From positions 20,542,936-20,606,935 of the forward strand of contig NC_058195.1 of the NCBI RefSeq assembly GCF_907165205.1: a DNA stretch of 64,000 nucleotides, in the 5' to 3' direction. Under the pieces are notes generated by a model, which did no database searches, was not told the DNA's origin, and saw nothing but the letters and a program-made list of their open reading frames with translations. Made by a program: the position numbers and the translations under genes. The first letter of the stretch is position 1, and the number at the start of each line of letters is the position of its first letter. Of this stretch, positions 9,537-18,482 are shown piece after piece. The stretch is from Coccinella septempunctata. Lineage: Eukaryota; Arthropoda; Insecta; Coleoptera; Coccinellidae.

Positions 9537-9574
9537 GGTACTGATGATGGCTAACTAGCCGAAAGCGCTCTACC
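9537..9574 (+). ncRNA. Hammerhead ribozyme, plus strand
   Basis: Stem I GGTA (9537-9540) with TACC (9571-9574); CTGATGA 9541-9547; stem II GGCT (9549-9552) with AGCC (9557-9560); GAAA 9561-9564; palindromic stem III AGCGCT; C at 9570 as cleavage base. Every core position fits. It points the opposite way to the endonuclease and ribozyme at 8593-9514. Confidence 0.8.
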
Positions 9575-9639
9575 AGCTATACGATAAATATACTCAAATT
9601 ATACGTTTTCTTTAAGCTGACATTGTTAAATTATTTGAG

Positions 9640-9745
9640 TACACAGCCCACAAACCACATAGTGGAACAAATTGCCTGCTCGGGAAGACAGAAACCCAAT
9701 GTAAGATAGTCTCATGCACTTAGTGTCAATCTTACGTTGTTGAAG
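9640..9745 (-). pseudogene. PLE polyprotein scrap upstream of endonuclease
   Basis: Minus strand reads RLSYIGFLSSRAGNLFH, matching SYIGSLSSRMGNLFHNYDVR read from the second copy at 17826-17915. In this copy the continuation (NYDVRV) is displaced to about 9380, with the plus-strand hammerhead and unrelated sequence between, so the first copy is rearranged. Confidence 0.6.
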
Positions 9746-9918
9746 AGCCGAAGCTTCGCTGTTCTGGGGCCCGATTCTTGAAAAATCTCTCATACGAGAA
9801 ATGCATGTCTCTCTCAATGACCGAGAGAATTTGTATTCTTGAATCTCTCCCGATCTTCAGCGTGTTCTCTACTGCTAAATTGTAGGAGAGATGACTATTT
9901 CCATAGGAGATAATCACA

Positions 9919-9926
9919 GAATAAGC
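9919..9926. repeat. 8-bp target-site duplication, left
   Basis: GAATAAGC at 9919-9926 is repeated exactly at 13003-13010. Confidence 0.85.
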
Positions 9927-9944
9927 CGAGGGGTGAACCGGTCG

Positions 9945-10120
9945 TGAATTGTGGTGTACAAATTGCAGGAATTGTCATGAATTGAATTGAATTGCCAAGA
10001 ATTGTTGAGAATTGTCATGAATTGCCAGGAATTGTGGTGAATTGTCAAGAATTGTTGTGAATTGCCAAGAATTGTGTGAATTGTCAGGAATTGTTGAGAA
10101 TTGTCGTGAATTGTGGAGAA
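9945..10120. repeat. Left subterminal gaattg array
   Basis: About 16 copies of an irregular 9-12 bp word built on gaattg (tcatgaattg, gccaagaattg, ggaattgt). Probably transposase-binding repeats, by analogy with hAT-like subterminal repeats (inference). Confidence 0.8.
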
Positions 10121-12767
10121 TGGGCTATTTTTCTAAATTTCAAAATCTAAGAATTTTTATAACTCAAATAAATATATGGAAATTTATTTTTTTTAAATTT
10201 TAACACATTGCATTCGGTCGGAAATTGTGATTTCAGAAGAGCTCTCTTATAGAACATGGATATGTTCTAAGGTATAGAATTCAGAAATTTTTTTTTGTAA
10301 TATGTGGATATTTCGGTGGATATGGAATTCTATATTTTCTTGATCGGTTTCACTGGTGTCGAATTGACAAAAATTACTAGACTGTAGTAAGGGCATTCTA
10401 CGTTACACGCTTTTACACAATCGAATGTTTATTAAGTTTCGAAGGGTGTATATCTGAATTTTGAAGCGAATCTCTTACGTGTTGGATAACTAATGGAAAT
10501 GGGTTTCCATAAATAATTTGAATTCGATTTTGGAATTTTAGGAAACTTGCCCATCGTCGTAAATTATAAAGAATTGTTCTGAACTATTAATTTCCGTGAA
10601 TTGTTCGAAAATTCTCATGAATTGTCTGGAATTGTTATGAATTGCAATGCATTTTCTAATTGTTGGGCGATTCCCTGTCTTGCAATTCAGAGGTGTCCAA
10701 CCTGTCCAACTATTAGGAAGCAGAAAGGGAGGTTTGCACATGTATATGGACATGTATATAGTCATATTCATGTAGACATTATATAGTCGCATGGCGGCGC
10801 AAACGTGCAATCTCCGAGTTTAATTGCTGTATTCTGTGATTTGAATTAAAGTGATATAAGATTGAGCAGTTAAGAATTATACAACATCTAATTTTTTCAT
10901 TATTTCTTATTGATACACAATAATTTCCTACGGGTGTGAAGCCAGGTTTCTTTCATCCACAGTTACAATCTGTCAACGCCGCGCTCTAAGGATAACTGTA
11001 TTGTTCAGTATACAATTCTTACAGTTCTGAAAAAGATATCAATGCTCGTTTCAGGATTTGAGTTTCTCTTGGAAAAAGAATGAGATATGGTGCAATCGGA
11101 TATTATTCATACCTTGATTTATACTAATGAAAATCATCAAAGCTCATTGTCAGCCCGTACGGGGGGACTGAAGGGATTCAAAGTTAAAAATTTCAAATTT
11201 TCTCGAGACATGTGCATTCTTGAGAATAGAGTAAATTGGTTCGATATAACATTTTACATCATGAACAGTCATCAAAACACATTGTTAACCTGTACAGGGA
11301 CTATTCACCAACAATATTGGTGAATATTGGTCCCGATCTCTTTGCGTTCAATAGCAGGTACCTGAAACGATTCCTTTGGTTGAAACCGTTTTATTACTCT
11401 GTTGGGAATAACCCAAAAATCATTGTTAAGAACGGGCGTTCTTTCTTCAATGCATATCATATAATTTTGGTTATTTCAACCTCATTTTTAACACTTCTAT
11501 AATTTCTGAGAAGATGTTAATTCGAAATGTCGGTCTATATCGGTATATCGATTGCAATAATGTCAATTATATATTCACAGCTTCTTCCCTCTCAACCTGA
11601 CAAAGATCATTCGGAGGTTCATCTAAGACTTGGAGACTCGCTTGGAGATGTTTCTCCAAGTCTAAAATAAAAATTATTAGAAACATTTATCTAATGTTTC
11701 AAATAATATATAAATCATATATTTCGCTTATACCATTTGTAATCAATAGAGCTTTAGTAATGTAATAATTAAGGTCCGCGTTGAATGAATTCCTAGATAT
11801 GTAGGTACACACTAAGGATCACCGAATTGGGCAATTCGGAGAGGGATATATTTTCAGTTGATTAATCAGTGAAGATGAATTAATAATATTAATAATTGTT
11901 TTCAGCACTCAAAAAGTAGACATAGATATTTCAGCACGTGTGTCGAATCTCTTGATGGTTATTCTGTAAGCTCTTTGTTATTCCATATAAATTGAACGAA
12001 CAACTTTCATGAGAACACAATCTTGATTTCAACGTACCATGTTTCTGAAACCTGGTAAGTTGTGTTATTATTTTGTAGTACTTCACATACTTTCATAAAA
12101 TTCCATGAAATAACTCGACATGTTGATGTATGATTTAAAATTAATAGCTTGCACAGTAACCATTTTTTTCAACTACTCGATCAATTTGCGTTTGATAGAA
12201 GGTACTGATTCAAAAGATTCCACCTAGAAGTATTTCTTCGCTTCATAAAATTTTATAACTCAATATGGAAAAACCTACAAAAATTGTCGTTACGAACGGG
12301 TACGCTCTGTTGTATTCAATATTAGGGTTGCCCATTTTGACCAAAAAGATTTTATGCACAGAATAACTCTAGAGCCATTTGCTGAGGGAATTTTAAAAAA
12401 TTTACCTGAAAGTATTTTTTCGGATCATACAATTTTATATCTCAATTTTCAAAATTGTCGTTATGGAAGGGAATGCTCTTATCCTATATTAGGTCGTTTT
12501 CACAACATTTTATTCAGTTAAATTTCAACGTTGTTTGAATCAGCCTATATAACTATATAACTATGTTGATGAGGGGAGGTTAATAGTACATCGAACAATG
12601 AAGTATAGGATATCCATGGATAGAAGCAATTTCTGTAAGCTAGCCTAAGTTAGCCTTAACTACTATCTGGCTATATCTATAAGATATATTATTGAGTGGT
12701 TTCAGACCTCTCATAGTGTGATGTGAAGAAAATTCCCAAAATATATATTCAAAAAAAAAATACATAA

Positions 12768-12975
12768 CTATGAATTGTATTGAATTGTCATGAATTGTAT
12801 TGAATTGTCATGAATTGTATTGAATTGTCATGAATTGTATTGAATTGCCATGAATTGTATTGAATTGTCCGTGAATTGCCATGAATTTTCTTGAATTGTG
12901 TGAATTGTTGAATTGTCTGAATTGTTTTATATGCTATTATAGGAATTGCGTGAATTGTCTGAATTGTGGTGTACA
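12768..12975. repeat. Right subterminal gaattg array
   Basis: Starts with about five copies of a 20-bp unit (atgaattgtattgaattgtc), then shorter irregular gaattg words up to gtggtgtac. Same orientation as the left array. Confidence 0.85.
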
Positions 12976-13104
12976 ACATTTTCATGACCGGTTCACCCCT
13001 CGGAATAAGCTATATAAGCAACTTTTCTGTGACTGATATAAATATTCGCAAACGAACAAAGTTTACTGTTTATTCCAAGTAGTTTATTATCCATTTAATT
13101 AGAG

Positions 13105-14514
13105 ATGGACGAGGACGAGGTGTTTTTATTAAATATAATATTAGAAAATGTAGAGCACGCAGAAATAGAAGCGGGGTCTATACCCCGACTTTTATTTCAC
13201 AACAGAGAAGATCCATTAGAAAGGTTAAGCGATAATCAATTCGTGAAACATTTTAGACTCACAAAAAAGGCTTTTCGAAAATTGTACCAAGAACTAACTG
13301 AGCTTTTGAATCTACCAAACTTAAGACAATCTGCACTAACTTTCAAGACAAAAGTAAGTGCATAAAATATATTGAATACAACAATTATTTCAATACTCAA
13401 GTGAGAAAGTAAAATTTGTTTTAGTTGCTGGTGTCCCTTATGTTTTTTGGACAAGGAAGTTACCAGTCAATATTGGGGTCCAATGTATTTACAGGCATGA
13501 GCCAAGCTAGTGTAAGTAGGTGCATTGAGGAAATAACAACTGCATTAAACATGAATGTTATGCAACAGAGGTGGATACACTTTCCTAAAGATATGAATGA
13601 GCTTACACGAAGGAGAGCAAGGTTCTGATTACTTACATTCTTTCCAATAATGGTACAAACATGTACACAACAAAAGTTGTATAATAGCATTAATTATTAT
13701 GTAGTGTCAATATGTTTCAGGTTTTATAATGCCACTCGTATACCAGGGGGTATAGGCATTATTGATTGCACACATGTAGCAATAGTAATGCCATCAGAAG
13801 AGGAACATATTTACGTTAATAGAAAAAATTATCATTCTCTTAATGTACAGTTGGTAAGGAAAACAAACTTGTAGTGTCATATTAGTTAATGCATATAAAA
13901 TGTTCCAGATATGTGATGAGAGTTTGAAAATAATGCACGTAAATAGTCAATTTCCAGGCAGTACACATAATGCATACATTTGGAATCAGTCAAATATTTC
14001 TTATATATGATGCAAAAATTATTTGAACATGATAACAACAATAACTTCTTTTTGTTAGGGGATTCAGGTAATGTTTTCTGTGTCATACTGTGAACATTTA
14101 TGCAAATATATTATGTTATAGGTTATCCACTGCGTCCTTGGTTGATTACACCATTAAAAAATCCTGAACCAGGTACAGCAGCTGAACGTTTTAATAGACA
14201 ATTCACATCTGTGAGAAGCAAGATTGAGCAATGTAATGGAGTCTTAAAGAACAGATTTAGGTGTCTTTTAAAACATCGTGTATTGCATTATAAACCTATT
14301 AAGGCAGCAAGAATTGTTAAAGCATGTGTGGTACTGCACAAATCTCTGCATTGACCAGAGGATTCCAGAACCTTATAGGGATGATGACATTTTGAACGCA
14401 GATTTTGGTGTAGAATCAAATATTCCAGCTTATGTAGAAAATGCAGCCGGAAATGTACATTTACATGCAGGTAGAGAATTAAGGCTACGAATTATAAATA
14501 ACCATTTTAATTAA
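13105..14514 (+). pseudogene. PIF/Harbinger transposase (five exons, two frameshifts)
   Basis: DDE nuclease transposase of the HARBI1 family. Exon 1 13105-13353 (MDEDEVFLLN.., then FVKHFRLTKKAFRKLYQEL); exon 2 13425-13621 (SQASVSRCIEEITTAL); exon 3 13721-13853 (GGIGIIDCTHVAI, first catalytic Asp); exon 4 13909-14067 (FPGSTHNAYIWNQS, then LLGDSG); exon 5 14122-14514 (GYPLRPWLITPL, SKIEQCNGVLKNRF with the Glu). All four introns have GT-AG ends and keep phase; GDSG|GYPL joins cleanly over the last intron. Defects: a frame slip near 14005 in exon 4 and a 1-bp insertion near 14342 after VVLH. At the usual HD position it reads HN. Dead, but only mildly decayed. Confidence 0.85.
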
Positions 14515-14926
14515 CTTGTAGAGTAAATTGCAATCTGTGAATGGCAATAAGTTTTTTTTCATTATGTATGTATATTTTCATTTAGCTCAAATATTTTCCA
14601 AGAAATTACCTGCTTAAATTAAGTATAAAGCAAACTATATGATAATTGTTTAATGTATGAATGTTCTGAAAATTCATAACTAAAAATATAACACCAATTA
14701 AGTGTCAAATCTGCTTCACAAAATTGAAATACATCTTAGAAACAGACCTTCCCGTTGGCTGTCCCGGGAAGGTATAATATTTATTTGAGAATATAACATG
14801 TTTGCTAATGATCACTAAAAAGGAACTATTCACTAAAAGAAACATTCACAAGCTAAATAACACAACTGGTGAAATGAAAGTCCACAAACATTTCCTATCA
14901 TAATACTCATTTTAAAGTTCAGAAAA

Positions 14927-15926
14927 TTAATGGTTCATACTTAAATACTTCCACCAAGAAGTATTCATTCTATCAATTCTTCTTTGTGCTTTCAAATTCC
15001 TTAAATGCATATAGGTTTTTTGTTTATAGTACTTTTCTAATATCTCATTCCTCTGAGTTACAGCATTTAGTGAATTTTTTGATGTCTCCAACGATGTCTG
15101 AAGTCTCTTACTTTTTGACAACCTCTTTGGAATTGATTTACCAACATAGTCATGTTCAAGATTAACTGAATCTGCAATCTATTGAATATTTGTTAATATA
15201 TTTTACAGATTATATTGATACATACTCCTTACCTTCATTGAGCTGCTGTGTGGAGTGGCATACTCACTATCTACAAGATTTTTTTCAAACATCTGCAAAA
15301 GTATAATTTTCATTCTGAATATATAAATACTGAAACACTCACATTCTCATTTTCATCCACATATTTCATCATTCAGCATCCAATTTTAAAGAGAAGCAAT
15401 TCTAATAAAATATAATAAAAACAATAAAGACTGCATGAATATATTTCAGAGAAAAAACTTTACCTTTTCGCCATATTCATTTTCGGGTTGTGACGAAAGG
15501 AATGAAAACTCCACTTCCGTTTCTTCTACTTCCAGGCCATTTAGTTGATTACTACTCAACATACTTACAATATCTGAATCAACTTCGGATAGCTTCTTAG
15601 GAGCAGGTCCTCCACCTGTTCCTGCAGAATATCTTTTAATAGAGGCATTTTTTGCTTTGGCATTCTTTTTCATATCTTGCCATGTCTACGAAAAACTGTA
15701 ATTGCAAAACATTCTTTTCAATGATTGTTCTACACACCTTTCGCCACTTGCTCCATGGCTTCACAGCCCCATTCGGCACACAATTCAATAAATTAGTTAC
15801 TTGCTCCCAAAGAGCTTGTGCCTTTTGATATGTGAAATCTTTGGTGAATTTTCCAGTCTTTAATTCTTGATGATCATTTAAAAATTGTATAAGGATTTTT
15901 TTTTGAGCCTCACATATGTACGCCAT
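14927..15926 (-). CDS. Harbinger partner protein, SANT/Myb-like (four exons)
   Basis: Second protein of PIF/Harbinger elements; in studied members it binds DNA and helps bring the transposase to the nucleus. Exon 1 15926-15738 (MAYICEAQKKILIQFLNDHQ..., KWRK), exon 2 15685-15464 (TWQDMKKNAKAKN..AGTGGGPAPKKL, the hallmark Gly-rich motif), exon 3 15292-15233, exon 4 15178-14927 (leucine-rich helix, ending WWKYLSMNH). Introns begin GTGTGT, GTAAAG and GTAAGG and end TAG, CAG and TAG. Exon lengths 189, 222, 60 and 252 are all multiples of three, giving about 240 residues without a stop. It looks intact although the neighbouring transposase is broken. It converges with the transposase, about 410 bp apart. 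Confidence 0.8.
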
Positions 15927-16622
15927 TTGATTATTTGCTTCTCTGAGCTCAACAATAACTTAGAAATAACTTTGCTTTGCTTTTCACACAAACCCAATCT
16001 GGGCAGCAGAAGCCCCCTGCTGTGGACCAGATCAGGAATTAGGCTCAGCAATTATGCACGTAATTTCGATCAAATCAAATAACTATATTCCATATGCTGT
16101 GGGATGATTCCTGGGGCTGAGGAGTCTAGGATGTACCTATACCATCCCACGTGGGTTACCCCGAAAAAGTACAACTTCCAAAATTCGCACGATCACTTTA
16201 AAAGTTTATACACATAATATGTGTATATTATACTCTCAAAAAGATTATTTCGTCTTAATAACAAACTTTTACACAATATTTTTCGACTCGTTGCAATGTA
16301 ATTAATCTCGTCTTACAAGGAACTGTAGAAATAACTTGAACCGGTAAAACGAATGAGAATGAACCTAACTAATCTAACCATAAATTATCCCATAGATTTA
16401 ATATGTTATTATTTCTATGAATTATCCGATTATGAGCACATTTTAACTAAAAATGTGACTTGCGTAGTTTAGTTGGCCCGTGTACGTTTGGCAACAGTGT
16501 TCACTTCAATTGTATCGTCCAAAAATACCGATTTAGCATGCGTGAGAGAAATGAGATGACAAGTCGTATACGAGTTGTCGAAGGAGACAAGTCATCTCTA
16601 CGACATTCGTGAATAGGCGTCC

Positions 16623-16917
16623 AGACGTTTCAGCTTCTCCTATCTCATCATGGAGTCCACCCATTTGGAATCGTACCCATTACGGACTGCTATATACCTG
16701 ATAATGTTCAGCTCAGATTAGAAATCCCCGCTTGAAAGTGGTAAGGTGAACGATCGATATATCAAAAACCTGAGAACTGAGAGGAGTTGGCTTAAATGGT
16801 GTGGAAGAAACAACGTTTGAGTGTTCTTTAATTATGGAGCGAATAGCGCACACTAAGTCCTAAATCAGAGACTTAATTCCCGAAATACTAGAGGGGGGAC
16901 GAGCGAACTGCGTTGCC
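16623..16917. other. Unassigned stretch
   Basis: Between the Harbinger end and a PLE piece. No frame or repeat recognised. Confidence 0.5.
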
Positions 16918-17008
16918 ATTGAGGTCTCCACATGTTGATTTGTAGACTCCGCACTGCTTTAACGGTGGTATGCTATCTTCATTGTGTACTAGGAGGTTAT
17001 ATGGGGTA
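16918..17008 (-). pseudogene. PLE fragment, left half
   Basis: Nearly identical to 9263-9340 (gtctccacatgtt..actgctttaacggtgg..aggaggttatat), the antisense of the endonuclease start VYKLTCGD. It breaks at ggttatatgggg and resumes at 17825 after a second PLE. Confidence 0.8.
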
Positions 17009-17054
17009 TATAGTATACGGAGAAAATTCAGACACTGGTTTTATTCCATTATTT

Positions 17055-17103
17055 ATTTCAGCTATCGATTTCGGCATATGCCATCATCAGGCTGGTCTGA
17101 AAT
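17055..17103 (-). ncRNA. Hammerhead ribozyme in nested PLE
   Basis: On minus: stem I ATTTC....CAGC pairing with GCTG-AAAT; CTGATGA (plus 17084-17090); stem II GGC/GCC around ATAT; GAAA (17069-17072); palindromic stem III ATCGAT; A as cleavage base. The complete core plus two-part stem I make this one of the clearest in the window. Confidence 0.85.
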
Positions 17104-17339
17104 GACATTCACATTACATTTATGACATGAAATGAACGAGACATATAAAAGAAACAAAGTTGATGTCTTACCGTCATGAAATACAGGACAAGTTCCAGAC
17201 TAAAGTTTGAAATTTGCAGAGCATCTGTTAAAGTTGTTCGGATCGTATTATTAAAATGATCTCGTACATCTTTCGTGACAAATATTTGAGAGGATCGTGA
17301 CTCAGGAGAAACATATGTATACATTAATTCTAAACAAGT

Positions 17340-17407
17340 ACACAGAAACAATGCAGTTCTACAACATAGAATATGAATATTTTTCTTTTTTGACTGGTTA
17401 TGTTTTT
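17340..17407. repeat. Inverted repeat around PLE endonuclease, left arm
   Basis: Reads tacacagaaacaatg.agttc.acaacatag.. and is the reverse complement of 17713-17776 with a few mismatches. Confidence 0.8.
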
Positions 17408-17415
17408 ATCTAAAG

Positions 17416-17712
17416 GAACATTGTGAGAATGTAGGCATAACTACAGGAGAAGCAAATATAAGATTTTCAGAACATATAAAGAATAGACCAGCTTCAGCAT
17501 TAGAAAACCACCTCATAGATAACAACCATAAGACATCAATTGAAAAACTCAGTATCCTACACTATGAGAAGAATTTCTATCGCTTAACCCTTCTTAAACA
17601 ATTAGAAATATTGAGAAGGAGCGACGACATAAACTTGATAAATGACATTGAAGAATTTCCTTTTAATAATATAATAAGTATTTGCAAAATGTTCCTTCAA
17701 ATGAAAATATAA
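17416..17712 (+). pseudogene. PLE GIY-YIG endonuclease remnant
   Basis: 99 codons open to TAA at 17710-17712 with no ATG at the domain start. Reads EHCENVGITTGEANIRFSEH (position of the YIG and Arg helix), ALENHLIDNNHKTSIEKL (His region) and RLTLLKQLEILRRSDDINLI (Glu and the final Asn-Leu motif). The first Tyr half of GIY is missing and YIG is VGI, so it is a fragment. Too short and start-less to be found by a simple ORF filter. Confidence 0.7.
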
Positions 17713-17776
17713 ACAGTCAAAAAAAAAAAATATTCATATTCTATGTTGTCGAACTCCATTGTTTCTGTGTACTCCA
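17713..17776. repeat. Inverted repeat around PLE endonuclease, right arm
   Basis: Partner of 17340-17407, starting directly after the endonuclease stop. Confidence 0.8.
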
Positions 17777-17824
17777 TATAATATATACTTACGCTACACA
17801 CTGATGGAGAATATATCAACGTTA

Positions 17825-18102
17825 TATAGGGTAATGGTAGATTTATAGGTCACTCTGACATCATAGTTGTGGAACAAATTGCCCATTCGGGAAGACAGAG
17901 ACCCAATGTAAGATTTTGTTCAAGCACATTTTTTTGGACATCATCTCTGACTGACGAGCGCTGTAGGAGTATCTTTCATCTAGATTATTTTTCGTTTGAG
18001 AACGTATTCTACAGAATGGAGGACGGTCTCGGGATGGGTAGCCCGTTGTCTCAGAGTTTCGCTGAAATTGTTGTCTTTCTTCGAAAGGAAGTTGGTTTTT
18101 AA
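17825..18102. pseudogene. PLE fragments: linker (minus) and RT scrap (plus)
   Basis: 17826-17915 on minus reads SYIGSLSSRMGNLFHNYDVR, the PLE stretch between RT and endonuclease, continuing 16918-17008. From about 17920 the plus strand reads FENVFYRMEDGLGMGSPLSQ followed by SFAEIV, the PLE RT motif GLGMGSPLS with its conserved Ala-Glu. The two parts lie on opposite strands, so the PLE family was inverted or inserted head to head here. Confidence 0.7.
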
Positions 18103-18473
18103 CACAAACAACCCTTATATACAGTTAAGATCCGTTTTATACAGATCCCTTTATTGACGAACTGTCAAAAACGAAAAAATTCTAAATTTAGTTTTAACGG
18201 ATTCAAAAACCTTTTGAAATTGATTTAATACTAACTTCAAATGAATTTTGAAATATTTTCCTATTAACTCTTTCTCAAGTGGGTTCTCAACTGTTCTCAA
18301 CAAATACTTTATGATAATTATTATCAATGATATACATAAAAAAAAATTCAATGCATAATTAATAACCTATAATCAATCAGAAAAAAATCAAATACAAACA
18401 CTTGAATACTAATTACTAAATTACTTCACTCTAATCTCTGATTGTCCTGTCAATATCACTTCACGGACGTTAG
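18103..18473. other. Unassigned AT-rich stretch
   Basis: No coding or repeat signal recognised. Confidence 0.5.
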
Positions 18474-18482
18474 TTCCTAATA

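Larger units (their letters stand above)
9927..13002. mobile_element. Non-autonomous DNA transposon, 8-bp TSD, subterminal gaattg arrays
   Basis: Perfect 17-bp inverted ends CGAGGGGTGAACCGGTC (9927-9943) and GACCGGTTCACCCCTCG (12986-13002), with an 8-bp target duplication. An array of gaattgt/tgaattgcc words follows the left end (9945-10120) and precedes the right end (12768-12975). Both arrays are in the same orientation and both contain gtgaattgtggtgtac or a close version. A short third cluster is at 10597-10650. No transposase frame exceeds 90 codons. An 8-bp duplication fits hAT, P or Zisupton-type enzymes; the end sequence does not decide which. Confidence 0.8.
9766..16622. mobile_element. 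PIF/Harbinger element (with nested insertion)
   Basis: Left end GGGGCCCGATTCTTGAA (9766-9782) and right end, reverse complemented, GGACGCCTATTCACGAA agree at 11 of 17 positions. Both continue into sequence rich in gagagat-type motifs, so they are read as decayed inverted ends. Inside are the two genes that define the group: transposase (13105-14514, plus) and the SANT/Myb-like partner (14927-15926, minus), tail to tail. Removing the nested 9927-13002 element leaves about 3.8 kb, a usual size. The 3-bp target duplication cannot be recognised. Confidence 0.7.
17012..17818. mobile_element. Second PLE nested in the first
   Basis: About 0.8 kb inserted in the PLE sequence 16918-17008 / 17825-17876. 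Both junctions carry gttatat(a)ggg, an approximate target duplication. It contains a hammerhead (minus), an endonuclease remnant (plus) and a 60-bp inverted repeat flanking the endonuclease. This is the same plan as 3444-4995 but with the right arm cut short. Confidence 0.7.

Noticed and set aside
9945..10120. CRISPR or satellite array
   Set aside because: The units are irregular 9-12 bp words with no spacers, inside transposon ends; eukaryotic DNA.
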